DNA from: Providencia stuartii | GTDB taxonomy: Bacteria > Pseudomonadota > Gammaproteobacteria > Enterobacterales > Enterobacteriaceae | Assembly (NCBI RefSeq): GCF_029277985.1 | Contig: NZ_CP119546.1 | Coordinates: 620,001-684,000 of the forward strand | DNA: 64,000 bases | Direction: 5' to 3' | Shown: positions 54,667 to 62,602 of the stretch, one piece after another | Numbering within the stretch: position 1 is the stretch's first letter | How the letters are laid out: every line of letters begins with the position of its first letter | Made by a program: the position numbers and the translations under genes | The notes under the pieces: generated by a model | The model's input: only the letters and a program-made list of their open reading frames with translations | Databases searched by the model: none | Told to the model about the DNA's origin: nothing

Positions 54667-55125
54667 TCAAACGTAACCTCGGAAAGTGTGTACAAACTTG
54701 AGTACAAATTCCGTTTTAGAGGCCTTTGGCGAAAATTCCATGACACAAACCTGTCTGTAGGCCTTGTGGTTACTGGGTTTGACGTAAAAAGTACTACCGT
54801 TAAAAAGAGTCTCTTTTTTGGTAAATGTTTTCTTCTGTACCAAATTACAAAATTTAATGAGGGAGTTTATTGTTGGTGTAATTTTTGCTTTAGTGTTTGT
54901 TTTTGAAGATGCTTGAAGCGAACCAATACGGTTATTTCTAATTGAGATATCAGACTTACCTTCAAATTTAGTTGCTGTGTACACCATCATTTTGCACTTG
55001 TTTTTCGACTTGTGTGTACAAAATTTCCTGTAACTGTGTACAAACTTCCTCTTTGTTGCACTTATCTTCTGGCGATTTGACGCGAGTTCTTCTGTAGCCC
55101 TTGCTGTATAAGGGCTGAGCGACAA
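54667..55125 (-). CDS. Doubtful 152-residue reading frame near attL
   Basis: A long open frame on the minus strand reads MSLSPYTARATEELASNRQK at its start, is rich in Lys and Ser, and shows no domain, signal or membrane segment that I recognise. The repeated GTGTACAAA motifs lie inside it and translate as repeated KFVH. It has no strong ribosome site. It may be a family-specific small protein or just an open frame over an integrase-binding region; I favour the second. Confidence 0.22.
   Translation of the reverse strand: MSLSPYTARATEELASNRQKISATKRKFVHSYRKFCTHKSKNKCKMMVYTATKFEGKSDISIRNNRIGSLQASSKTNTKAKITPTINSLIKFCNLVQKKTFTKKETLFNGSTFYVKPSNHKAYRQVCVMEFSPKASKTEFVLKFVHTFRGYV
54688..55047. repeat. 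GTGTACAAA repeats near attL (candidate integrase arm sites)
   Basis: GTGTACAAACTT occurs at 54688-54699 and again at 55036-55047. Related copies are GAGTACAAATT (54700-54710), GTGTACACC (54977-54985) and GTGTACAAAATTT (55014-55026). All are in the same orientation, in two clusters about 350 bases apart. Tyrosine integrases of ICEs bind short repeated arm-type sites flanking the core, so this is a plausible set; the function is inferred. Confidence 0.5.
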
Positions 55126-55273
55126 AAGTACTTAGGGAGTTTGATGCGTCAGTTCGCGATTATCAGGGAGAGTATCGCTCTTTTGTCGATGACAAAAATC
55201 TCCTTCTACTTATATGTAATTATGTATCAGGTCATGGCTTTTGATATGTAATGGCTAATCAAATTTGTGTTAT

Positions 55274-55305
55274 TTGAGTTGCTGTGATATGTTTTTGTAT
55301 ATAAT
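55274..55305 (+). promoter_or_regulatory. Candidate promoter of hipBA
   Basis: A perfect -10 hexamer TATAAT lies at 55300-55305. Possible -35 elements are TTGAGT (55274-55279, long spacer) or TTGCTG (55279-55284, short spacer). The hipB start codon is 33 bases further on. Confidence 0.45.
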
Positions 55306-55337
55306 TATTCTTAAGTGATGCATTAAGGCGTATCGAA

Positions 55338-55658
55338 ATGAGCTATGTAACAGAGCAGATACTAGAAAGTCTTCGAGAAGCTCGGGTACGAAAGGGGTTT
55401 AGCCAGAGAGAGTTAAGTGCTCGTTCGGGTGTGCCTCAAAGCCATATTTCGAAAATCGAGTCTGGCAGTGTTGATTTAAGAATATCCAGTTTGATTGCAC
55501 TTGCCCGTGTACTAGACCTAGAGCTATTGGTTGCACCTAAAAAGTCTGTACCTGCCATCAAGTCGATCATTCGAAGTGGCCAAGGTATTAACGGCATCAG
55601 CGATGAGGGTGAGCCAATGTCGCCCGCGTATCAGTTAGAGGAAGACGACGATGACTAA
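55338..55658 (+). CDS. hipB: HipB-type antitoxin (XRE family)
   Basis: A 106-residue protein with an HTH_3 DNA-binding domain (ARVRKGFSQRELSARSGVPQ, residues 15-34, then SHISKIESGSVDLRISSL) and an acidic C-terminal tail. It should repress its own operon and neutralise the kinase toxin encoded directly downstream. The eight-base overlap with hipA indicates coupled translation. It lies between attL and xis and thus belongs to the mobile element. Confidence 0.85.
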   Translation: MSYVTEQILESLREARVRKGFSQRELSARSGVPQSHISKIESGSVDLRISSLIALARVLDLELLVAPKKSVPAIKSIIRSGQGINGISDEGEPMSPAYQLEEDDDD

Positions 55659-56865
55659 CCATGTCTCTACGCTCAACGTGTTGCTCTATGGTGAACCGAT
55701 CGCAACGATTACCAACGTGGGTAATGACAGAACACTTTTTGCCTTTATGGATTCGTACATTAATGACGAATCGCGGCCTGTGTTAGGGCTTGGCTTTAAA
55801 GATTCGCTCGGTGGCCTGCTGACTAGCTTCAAACCTACCCAAACTAAGTTAACCCCGTTTTTCTCCAACCTTTTACCAGAAGAAACCATGCGTAATTACC
55901 TGGCTGAGCGTGCTGGTGTGAACCCAGCACGGGAGTTTTTTCTATTGTGGGTGCTAGGGCAGGATTTAGCTGGCGCGATCACGGTTGAACCGGCGGATGG
56001 TGAAGCGCTGCCACCTAATGTGCATCAAGGCATTGACGATGAAACGAAAATTGAAGCGCCGATGCGCTTCTCATTGGCGGGTGTGCAGTTGAAGTTTTCA
56101 GCCGTGCAACAGGCTAACGGCGGCTTGACCATTCCAGCAACTGGTAAAGGTGGCTCTTGGATTGTGAAGTTGCCGTCATCTCGATTTGACGCTGTGCCAG
56201 AAAATGAATATTCGATGATGGAACTGGCTCGCATGTTGGGGATGGATGTGCCAGAAACGCAGCTACTCCCGATTAACCAGATTGCTAATATTCCAGCAGG
56301 CATTGGCAAATATGGTGACAGTGCGTTTGTGATCAAGCGCTTTGATCGTGTTGATGGCCAAGCGATACACATTGAGGATTTTGCGCAAGTGTTTGGCGTC
56401 TATCCTCAAGATAAATACAAAAAAGCCAGTATGCGCAATATTGCTCAGGTTATCGGCATTGAAGGTAAAGACGAAGACATTGCAGAATTTACTCGCCGAT
56501 TGGTGTTCAACACGCTAATTGGCAATGCCGATATGCATTTGAAGAATTGGTCTGTGATTTACAAAGATAAGCGCACTGCGTCTATTGCACCTGCTTATGA
56601 CTTTGTTTCAACCATTCCTTATATCCCCGATGATAGTGCATCGCTGAAGGTGAGCCGTAGCAAGAAATTCAGCGATTTCACGCTGGATGAGATATCACAC
56701 TTAGCGGCTAAAGCCATGTTGCCAGAAAAATTGGTGTTAGATACAGCCAAACAAACCGTAGCAGGCTTCCATGAGGTATGGGCGAAAGAAAAAGCGCATT
56801 TACCCCTTACTAAGTCAGTCATTGAAGCCATTGAAATGCACTTACGAAGCATACCGCTACGCTGA
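55651..56865 (+). CDS. hipA: HipA-type serine/threonine kinase toxin
   Basis: A 404-residue HipA-family kinase. After the couple_hipA N domain (about residues 1-105) the kinase core shows TGKGGSWIVKLPSSRF (ATP loop and Lys, about 168-183), ENEYSMMELARMLGM, the catalytic segment NTLIGNADMHLKNWSVIY with the HipA N-x-D pattern, and the metal-binding Asp in IAPAYDFV. In E. coli, HipA phosphorylates glutamyl-tRNA synthetase and stops growth. With hipB it forms a type II toxin-antitoxin pair that could stabilise the ICE. The actual target here is unknown. Confidence 0.88.
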   Translation: MTNHVSTLNVLLYGEPIATITNVGNDRTLFAFMDSYINDESRPVLGLGFKDSLGGLLTSFKPTQTKLTPFFSNLLPEETMRNYLAERAGVNPAREFFLLWVLGQDLAGAITVEPADGEALPPNVHQGIDDETKIEAPMRFSLAGVQLKFSAVQQANGGLTIPATGKGGSWIVKLPSSRFDAVPENEYSMMELARMLGMDVPETQLLPINQIANIPAGIGKYGDSAFVIKRFDRVDGQAIHIEDFAQVFGVYPQDKYKKASMRNIAQVIGIEGKDEDIAEFTRRLVFNTLIGNADMHLKNWSVIYKDKRTASIAPAYDFVSTIPYIPDDSASLKVSRSKKFSDFTLDEISHLAAKAMLPEKLVLDTAKQTVAGFHEVWAKEKAHLPLTKSVIEAIEMHLRSIPLR

Positions 56866-56919
56866 ATACCTAGTAGCTAGAGCGTGCATATCGATAAAGA
56901 TGGTTTAACTTAATGCGAT

Positions 56920-56942
56920 TTTACGGCGCTTTTCGCCGTAAA
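56920..56942 (+). terminator. Hairpin after hipA
   Basis: TTTACGGCG (56920-56928) and CGCCGTAAA (56934-56942) form a perfect 9-bp stem with a five-base loop, 55 bases after hipA. No T-run follows, so it may be a weak or factor-dependent terminator or a binding site. Confidence 0.5.
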
Positions 56943-57081
56943 CTGGAAATTTGGTAAACTGCACAATGATACCGGTGTCATGATAAGGCTGATCTTCTGA
57001 ACAAATCATGCATCTTTCTGACCATCAACTAGTGATGAATCAGGCGATGATAGCTTAACATTGATTTTCAGGAGAATGCAG

Positions 57082-57276
57082 ATGACAGCAGTAGCGCACC
57101 AAGTAACCCCTTTTCTAACGTCTTACGAAGTTATGGCTCGTTACCACATTAGCTATACGACTCTCTGGCGAAGAATAAAAGATGGCAGCTTGCCGCAACC
57201 TCGCATCAACCGAAATACACGAAACAAGCTGTGGCACATTGAAGACTTGGAGGAGTATGAGAAGAAAGAGGACTGA
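57082..57276 (+). CDS. xis: Excisionase (Xis, AlpA-like)
   Basis: A 64-residue MerR/AlpA-type winged-helix protein. The recognition region reads YEVMARYHISYTTLWRRIKD (residues 15-34) and is followed by GSLPQPRI and a short wing with LWHIEDLEEYE. Such recombination directionality factors bend attachment-site DNA and favour excision with Int. AGGAG lies seven bases before the ATG at 57082; an ATG at 57076 and a TTG at 57061 are less likely starts. It converges on int, with 16 bases between the two stops. Confidence 0.85.
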   Translation: MTAVAHQVTPFLTSYEVMARYHISYTTLWRRIKDGSLPQPRINRNTRNKLWHIEDLEEYEKKED

Positions 57277-57292
57277 GCCTCTTTCTTTTATT

Positions 57293-58534
57293 TTACTGTC
57301 CGAAACGCCAGTTGAATGGAAAGCCTGTCGGCTCGATGATGGTTTCTAGCTGTTGATACCAAACGTCGTAAGCATGACGCATTTCATCCAGGTACTGATA
57401 TTGGTTGTAGATAGCATCCAACCCTTTTTTGCTGTGGCCAATCATCAACTCGGCAACTTCTTGCGTGGTGATGGCTGACATTCGCGTTCGCATCGTTCTG
57501 CGAAGATCATGCATAGACCAATGTTCCATCTCAACACCAAGCGATCTGCGAGCCCAGATTTTCACATTATTAGGAATAGTGGTATCAAAGCCATTTGTGG
57601 CAAGCTCTTCTTGTCCGTTCGCGGGAAACAAGTAGGTTGATTTGCTCATCTGCATCGCCAGTTCAATCAGCTCAATAGCTGGCTTAATCAATGGCCGCAT
57701 GATCGGCGCTCCAATTTTCTCACCTTGTTTGCGGATCTCTATGGGCACTGTCCACATTGCAGATTGCAAGTCAAAGTGATGCTTTTCAGCTTGAATGAGT
57801 TCTCCCTTACGGCCTCCCAATAACAGAAGCAATTTTATGTAGATGCGATTCTTCTCAGTGATTTTTGACTCATGCAAATAGCGCCAAAGTATCCTGATCT
57901 CGTTGTCATTTAGCACCCGAGTTCGTTTGCCTTTCTTACCGCCAACCTTCTTTGCTGTGATCCCAGCAGCAGCGTTAATTTCCAAGATTTGTTCATCAAT
58001 CAGCCAGTCATAGAATTTATGCAGTACAGACACTAGGCGCTCTGTGTTTGACGGAGACGACTCTGAAACCTCACGAAGACAGTTTCTTAAGGACAATTCA
58101 TTGATGTCAGTTAATGGGTACTTGCCAAGTCTGGGCAGCAAATATATTTCACTGCTACGTTTTTGGAAGTGCCACGTTTTCTCCTTTAATCCTTGCTTAC
58201 CGGCAGAGTCTATCCAGTCTCGAAAAATCGATTCGAAGCTTTGGTTGGCAGAATACTTAGCCCGTTCCTGCTGAAGGTAGAGCTTAGGGTTTCGGCCTTG
58301 ATCAAGTACAGCCCTTAACCTATCCAGCTCATTCCTAGCTTCAGCAAGCTTCATAAGTGGGTAAGTACCTATGTCTACCCGCTGTTGCTTGCCATCGAAA
58401 CGATAACGAAACTGAAAAACAATTTTGCCCTTGGGCGATACCCGAGCACTTAGCCCATCTCGGTCGGCTTTTACTACGGTTTCTTTTGCTTCTTTATTTA
58501 ACCTGGCATCGAGCCAGCTAACTGATAACGCCAT
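57293..58534 (-). CDS. int: ICE tyrosine recombinase (integrase)
   Basis: A 413-residue integrase with an N-terminal DUF4102-type arm-binding domain (about residues 1-90), a core-binding domain (about 95-185) and the catalytic domain. Active-site residues are visible as R242 (GGRKGEL), H342 and R345 (MHDLRRT), H367 (IGHSKK) and the nucleophile Y376 (DAIYNQ). It catalyses site-specific recombination between attP and prfC. It ends the srpM-srpR-int gene string, one base after srpR, so it can be cotranscribed with the partition genes. Confidence 0.95.
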   Translation of the reverse strand: MALSVSWLDARLNKEAKETVVKADRDGLSARVSPKGKIVFQFRYRFDGKQQRVDIGTYPLMKLAEARNELDRLRAVLDQGRNPKLYLQQERAKYSANQSFESIFRDWIDSAGKQGLKEKTWHFQKRSSEIYLLPRLGKYPLTDINELSLRNCLREVSESSPSNTERLVSVLHKFYDWLIDEQILEINAAAGITAKKVGGKKGKRTRVLNDNEIRILWRYLHESKITEKNRIYIKLLLLLGGRKGELIQAEKHHFDLQSAMWTVPIEIRKQGEKIGAPIMRPLIKPAIELIELAMQMSKSTYLFPANGQEELATNGFDTTIPNNVKIWARRSLGVEMEHWSMHDLRRTMRTRMSAITTQEVAELMIGHSKKGLDAIYNQYQYLDEMRHAYDVWYQQLETIIEPTGFPFNWRFGQ

Positions 58535-58535
58535 G

Positions 58536-58805
58536 TTATAAGCCCAGCCCTAGTTTTGATTTTAATGATTGTTTACGTGATTCTGCTTTGGGTTCTGGCG
58601 CTGTACTGACAGAAGTAATTTCACCATCTGGTGCATGGCCATCCACCGGTGCAGATGTCGTTGATATATTGGGTTGGCTCATGTGAATTAACCCAAAGGT
58701 GGCCAGCATCCGCAGACGCTCAGCGCGTTCCCGTGGCGGCGTCTTTTCCAATTCTTTGAGTAGTTCAGGGTGGCTCCCTGGGGGAATGTTGACGACAACT
58801 CTCAT
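58536..58805 (-). CDS. srpR: SrpR-like partition protein
   Basis: An 89-residue protein between srpM and int. The N-terminal half (VVVNIPPGSHPELLKELEKT, residues 3-22) looks like a ribbon-helix-helix type DNA-binding segment, followed by a helix rich in Arg and Glu and a low-complexity tail (STAPEPKAESRKQSLKSK). In SXT/R391 elements the gene in this place encodes the adaptor that joins the SrpM filament to srpC. Gaps are two bases to srpM and one to int. Confidence 0.78.
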   Translation of the reverse strand: MRVVVNIPPGSHPELLKELEKTPPRERAERLRMLATFGLIHMSQPNISTTSAPVDGHAPDGEITSVSTAPEPKAESRKQSLKSKLGLGL

Positions 58806-58807
58806 AA

Positions 58808-59782
58808 TCAGGCCCCATAAAACCAGAAGCCTCGGACGTTCGCCAAAACAGACTGTTCCGGCACGATGATTTTGCTTCGTGAAAAAATCTCCTTGGCCGC
58901 TTCCTTATAAGCCAAGGCTCCACCTCCGGCGATCAATACCAAGTCCGCATTGATGCTTTCGTCGCGCATAGATTGGCGCATGGCTGTAAGAGCAACAGGC
59001 GCTACCTTTTTCATGGCAGCATTCAGATAAGGTGAAATATCGACTTTTTCTCCAAATAGCAGGACCTGCAAGTCGCCTGTTCTCATGGCTTTTTCAAGTC
59101 GATCCATACCTACTTTGGCACCGTGATCTTCTGAAATCAGCTTATCAATGGTTTCCAGTAGCACGGACATTGCCTGAAGGCTGGTTCCTGAAGAGCTGTA
59201 GCGAATTTCTCCGGCCTCAAGAGCAACCCAATCAACAGAAAAGAAGCCGGGGTCTATGACGACGACGCGACCTTCTTCAATCAAGCCCAAATCACCACCT
59301 GTTTGAACCAGATCCATATAGGCACCGGCAGGCTGCGGCAGCACTTTGACGTCATGAACGGTGATGCTGCGCTTTGGCGTCACTTGATGGACACCTTTTA
59401 AACGCTGTACAAGGTCAGACTTACGTTGTGGTTCATGAAACTGGGAAACCGGTAATCCAGTGACAACCAAATCGATGGACTCAGTTTCAGCCATTAACAA
59501 GGCGGCATGAAAAAGCGCCTTATAGGTTTTTGTGGTGGGATATTCTGGGTGAAGTTCCCGTTCCCAACCTTGAAGGCGTCCAGCAGGCACACCAGCGGCC
59601 CAACGCTCATTATCGACAGAGACATACAAACAAGTTTCATCATCGCCTCCACCGATACGCTCCGGCATACGATCCGCTGGACCGGCACCCGCAGGTAGAA
59701 TAATGGTTTTCGGTTCACTACCTGATTGGCCAATTGCCAGCTTCAGGTTTGAGTAACCGATATCTACGCCTAGTACAAACAT
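58808..59782 (-). CDS. srpM: SrpM, ParM-like actin ATPase for ICE partition
   Basis: A 324-residue actin-like ATPase. Phosphate loops are seen as VLGVDIGYSNLKLAIG at the N-terminus and VVIDPGFFSVDWVALE in the middle, and the adenosine motif as VLIAGGGALAYK near residue 290. ParM-type proteins polymerise and push plasmid copies apart. In this ICE family, srpM helps keep the circular replicating form. The ATG at 59782 has AGGAG six bases upstream; a longer frame from 59803 lacks this. Confidence 0.88.
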   Translation of the reverse strand: MFVLGVDIGYSNLKLAIGQSGSEPKTIILPAGAGPADRMPERIGGGDDETCLYVSVDNERWAAGVPAGRLQGWERELHPEYPTTKTYKALFHAALLMAETESIDLVVTGLPVSQFHEPQRKSDLVQRLKGVHQVTPKRSITVHDVKVLPQPAGAYMDLVQTGGDLGLIEEGRVVVIDPGFFSVDWVALEAGEIRYSSSGTSLQAMSVLLETIDKLISEDHGAKVGMDRLEKAMRTGDLQVLLFGEKVDISPYLNAAMKKVAPVALTAMRQSMRDESINADLVLIAGGGALAYKEAAKEIFSRSKIIVPEQSVLANVRGFWFYGA

Positions 59783-59803
59783 ACTTATCTCCTGTGCACT
59801 CAA

Positions 59804-59910
59804 AGTGCTCTAACGGTTTTCAATCAACCGCGCTGTTCACGCTTGGGCATTTCCAAGTGCTCTGGCGGTTCACTCAAATGTCATTATCAGGATTCGGTGC
59901 ACTGGCGGTG
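59804..59910 (+). repeat. srpC: Three iterons upstream of srpM (candidate srpC centromere)
   Basis: AGTGCTCTAACGGTT (59804-59818), AGTGCTCTGGCGGTT (59856-59870) and GGTGCACTGGCGGTG (59896-59910) share the core GTGCWCTRRCGGT. They are direct repeats 52 and 40 bases apart, starting 21 bases from the srpM start. Position and form suit a ParR-type centromere and autoregulatory site. Confidence 0.65.
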
Positions 59911-60009
59911 GGCAGAAAGGTGACAAATCCTTTCATCTATCTGCCTATTGCATTTTCGCAAAAGTATGAGAATAGGCTCTGTTTGGCGGTGGATGACTGA
60001 GCCAAAAAA

Positions 60010-60240
60010 ATCGAGACGCCAAACGTCGTTTGCATTCTGGCCTGAACTCGCCAAACGGTTTGTATCTTCATGGCGATACGTCTTTTCAGGCATTTATATG
60101 TGAAATCGGGCTGTATCCCTTGTCAGGTATGGGATTGCGCGAGTTGATTTATATCGAGACGCCAAACAGTGATTGTTACGGCAGTTTTACGTTTGGCGTT
60201 TCGATCCAAAAGCCAAACGGATAGTAGTTTTGGCTTTTGG
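60010..60240. other. oriT: Origin of transfer region with inverted repeats (candidate oriT)
   Basis: The region upstream of mobI contains ATCGAGACGCCAAAC twice (60010-60024 and 60153-60167). The second copy pairs with GTTTGGCGTTTCGAT (60191-60205) at 14 of 15 positions. CAAACGTCGTTTG (60020-60032) and CAAACGGTTTG (60052-60062) are perfect palindromes, and CCAAAAGCCAAA (60206-60217) pairs exactly with TTTGGCTTTTGG (60229-60240). In SXT elements oriT lies directly upstream of mobI, so the nick site should be within or near these structures. Confidence 0.75.
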
Positions 60241-60246
60241 GGTTAA

Positions 60247-60690
60247 TTGGATGGGGAAATTGGTTTGGTAGAAATCGTCAATGAACAATGGAAATCAGAA
60301 GTATCAAATTTATTGCAGCAAGAAACGGACAGGCTAAAAGCGCTGGCAAGAGCTGAAGTTGATGACTTTTGGGTTACCCATTACAAGGTTCGTGAGAATG
60401 AGCCCTTTAAAGACTGGGGGCTGCTTGGTGTCCGTATCAGAGACTTTAAGTATGGCTTTGGCATAGAGTGGTACATCAACAGCTTTCACGGTCAACGAGG
60501 TAAGCGCGTAGTCTTTAGTAAAGGACTGCGTATCTCAAAGACGAAGCTGAGATACTCATTTTTGGACTGCCAAGGTTTGGCCAAAGAATGGGAGTTAGCG
60601 CTGGCTATGGAGAAAGAGGAATTTTTCAGTGATATTCGACGCCAGGTTGATAAGCTCAACATGCTGCGTCGCAGAGTGAATGCCTACTGA
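60247..60690 (+). CDS. mobI: MobI-like auxiliary mobilisation protein
   Basis: A 147-residue soluble protein rich in charged residues (EVSNLLQQETDRLKALARAE at residues 19-38; DIRRQVDKLNMLRRRVN near the C-terminus), with coiled-coil character at both ends. I see no enzyme motif. In the SXT/R391 family the gene at this location, next to oriT and rumB, encodes MobI, which is needed for transfer together with the relaxase TraI encoded elsewhere. The start is a TTG at 60247 with only a weak GGGGT upstream, so the N-terminus is uncertain. It converges with rumB, ten bases apart. Confidence 0.75.
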   Translation: MDGEIGLVEIVNEQWKSEVSNLLQQETDRLKALARAEVDDFWVTHYKVRENEPFKDWGLLGVRIRDFKYGFGIEWYINSFHGQRGKRVVFSKGLRISKTKLRYSFLDCQGLAKEWELALAMEKEEFFSDIRRQVDKLNMLRRRVNAY

Positions 60691-60700
60691 GTTAACTGCG

Positions 60701-61969
60701 CTACTTAACTCGCGGTAATTGGTCCCAGCGTGTTGTATAAGCGGGAGATAAATGCTCTCGCTTCATCGACCAATCTTTCTTCGTACCTTGTCCAGCAAAG
60801 AAAACCTTTCCGGCACCGCTTTGGTTAATGGTGTCCAATACAGACATTAACTGCTGGCTATTAGAGCGGGTCGATACGTCATCGAATAGTCCTGGTTGAA
60901 ACATACCAGGATCGTAAAAGTCAGACAGCATGACGCCCGCTTTGGCATAACGAAAACCATCCTTCCAAATCCGCTTGAGTAAGTGATTGGCCAGCTCGAT
61001 AAAGTCCCGCGTATCGCAACTGGGGATCAGCAACTCACCCGATGCAGAGTTGCTGTACTGCGGCTCGTTGTCCTTAAAGGGGCTGGTACGTATAAACACG
61101 GTCATCACTTTGGCTTGCTGCTGTTCTTTGCGAAGCTTCTCCGTGGCGCGGGTTGCGTATTCGCATATGGCTTCACGTAAGAATTCAAAGTGCGTCACTT
61201 TTACGCCAAATGAACGGCTACAGACAATTTGTTTCTTAGTTGGCGGGATCTCTTCAAGTTCAATGCACGACTCACCATTGAGCTCTCTGACGGTTCTCTC
61301 TAAAACCACCGAAAACTGGTCTCTGATGGCTCTAGGTGAGGCATTGGCTAGGTCTAAGGCTGTAGTGATACCCAACGCATTTAATCGCTTAGAAAGCCGC
61401 CTACCAACGCCCCAAACATCATCAACCGGGACTAATGCGAGCAATCGACGTTGCCGATCTGGATTGGTCAGGTCTACAACCCCTTGAGTAGCGGGATATT
61501 TCTTAGCGGCATGGTTAGCCAGCTTGGCGAGTGTTTTAGTCGGTGCAATGCCTACACAGACGCTGATCCCAATCCAGTGACCTATGCGCTCTCGCACTTG
61601 TTGTCCGAACTCGACAAGAGATATGGCAGACTCAATACCGGTTAAGTCCAAAAACGCTTCGTCAATCGAGTAAACCTCTACTCGTGGTGCCATCTCTTCC
61701 AAAGTGCGCATCACTCGACTGCTCAAATCTGCGTACAGCGCATAGTTGGACGAGAATGCCAAAATACCATGGCGCTGCATTTCAGCTTTGATCTGAAAGA
61801 CGGGTACGCCCATTTTAATACCGAGTGACTTAGCTTCACGTGACCGTGCAACCACGCAGCCGTCGTTATTGGACAGCACCACAACCGGTGTATCTTTTAA
61901 ATCAGGACGAAACAGCTTCTCACAACTGGCGTAAAAGTTGTTGCAGTCCACCAAGGCAAATACAGGCAT
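60701..61969 (-). CDS. rumB: Error-prone DNA polymerase V subunit RumB (UmuC family), intact
   Basis: A 422-residue Y-family polymerase (UmuC 422). Catalytic carboxylates lie in FALVDCNNFYASCEKLF (residues 3-19) and YSIDEAFLDLTG (about 99-110), with LANHAAKKYP and the helix-hairpin-helix region VDDVWGVGRRLSKRLNALGI between. It forms translesion polymerase with processed RumA. The ATG at 61969 gives the UmuC-like N-terminus and lies seven bases after the rumA stop. In SXT this gene is split by an antibiotic-resistance insertion; here it is whole. Confidence 0.93.
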   Translation of the reverse strand: MPVFALVDCNNFYASCEKLFRPDLKDTPVVVLSNNDGCVVARSREAKSLGIKMGVPVFQIKAEMQRHGILAFSSNYALYADLSSRVMRTLEEMAPRVEVYSIDEAFLDLTGIESAISLVEFGQQVRERIGHWIGISVCVGIAPTKTLAKLANHAAKKYPATQGVVDLTNPDRQRRLLALVPVDDVWGVGRRLSKRLNALGITTALDLANASPRAIRDQFSVVLERTVRELNGESCIELEEIPPTKKQIVCSRSFGVKVTHFEFLREAICEYATRATEKLRKEQQQAKVMTVFIRTSPFKDNEPQYSNSASGELLIPSCDTRDFIELANHLLKRIWKDGFRYAKAGVMLSDFYDPGMFQPGLFDDVSTRSNSQQLMSVLDTINQSGAGKVFFAGQGTKKDWSMKREHLSPAYTTRWDQLPRVK

Positions 61970-61976
61970 GGGATCG

Positions 61977-62426
61977 TCACGACTTACGGCGCATGTTTCG
62001 CACCACATTGGTGACCACACCAAATATCTCTAACTCTGTCCCTTCAGGAATATGAATGGGCTCATACGCCTGGTTTCTTGGGATCAGCTTTACGCACGGC
62101 CTTAGTTGAAGTTCCTTTACCGTGAGTTCACCATGGATTCCCGCGATGACAATGTCACCGTGTTCTGCTTGGACAGAGCGATCAACCACCAAAATATCAT
62201 CTGGGTGAATCCCAGCATCAATCATTGAATCACCTTCAACACGCACAAAGAATGTTGCAGCTGGTCGCTTGATGCACAGCTCGTTGAGGTCGAGCGTTTG
62301 CTCAACATAATCCTGCGCTGGTGAGGGAAAACCAGCAGAAACACGTTCCATGAACAATGGAATACGAAGGCGCTTGGCTTTGATGAAGGCAAGTACGCCG
62401 CTACGGCCTATCAGCGAGACACTCAT
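61977..62426 (-). CDS. rumA: RumA, UmuD-like self-cleaving mutagenesis protein
   Basis: A 149-residue UmuD/LexA-family peptidase S24 protein. The cleavage site appears as Ala31-Gly32 in VSAGFPSP, the nucleophile is Ser67 in EGDSMIDAG and the general base is Lys104 in LTVKELQL, spaced as in UmuD. RecA-promoted self-cleavage produces RumA', the partner of RumB in polymerase V. GAGG lies six bases before the ATG, and a LexA box lies 27 bases upstream. It is the first gene of rumAB. Confidence 0.94.
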   Translation of the reverse strand: MSVSLIGRSGVLAFIKAKRLRIPLFMERVSAGFPSPAQDYVEQTLDLNELCIKRPAATFFVRVEGDSMIDAGIHPDDILVVDRSVQAEHGDIVIAGIHGELTVKELQLRPCVKLIPRNQAYEPIHIPEGTELEIFGVVTNVVRNMRRKS

Positions 62427-62452
62427 GACGAACCTCGAAAAAATAGAATTAA

Positions 62453-62472
62453 TACTGTTTGTTTATACAGTA
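62453..62472 (-). promoter_or_regulatory. LexA (SOS) box upstream of rumAB
   Basis: TACTGTTTGTTTATACAGTA contains CTG-N10-CAG with the flanking TA pairs, very close to the consensus TACTGTATATATATACAGTA. It lies 27 bases before the rumA start and predicts induction of rumAB by DNA damage. Confidence 0.93.
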
Positions 62473-62602
62473 TCTAATGCTATGCTGATTTCTACAAGTA
62501 AAATTGTAGGTAAAACTGGTGTTGTTCGAGTAAGACGCTGTGTTGTCGGTGATTTATTTTTTGTGTTGAAAAACTAGATGTGGGGATAGCTCGCCCTCGT
62601 CA

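Noticed and set aside
54667..55125. The minus-strand frame beginning MSLSPY looks like the E. coli PrfC start (MTLSPY) and could seem to be the ICE-supplied prfC 5' end
   Set aside because: It runs toward the junction on the wrong strand for prfC, and the real prfC start is at 54481 on the plus strand. The likeness covers only a few residues.
58808..59782. srpM as a chaperone of the Hsp70 (DnaK-like) group
   Set aside because: Length, lack of a substrate domain and the neighbouring small DNA-binding gene indicate the ParM branch of actin-like ATPases.
59804..60240. Repeats upstream of srpM and mobI as a CRISPR array
   Set aside because: The repeats are short and imperfect, spacing is irregular, some are inverted, and no cas gene is near. 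Partition and transfer origin sites explain them better.
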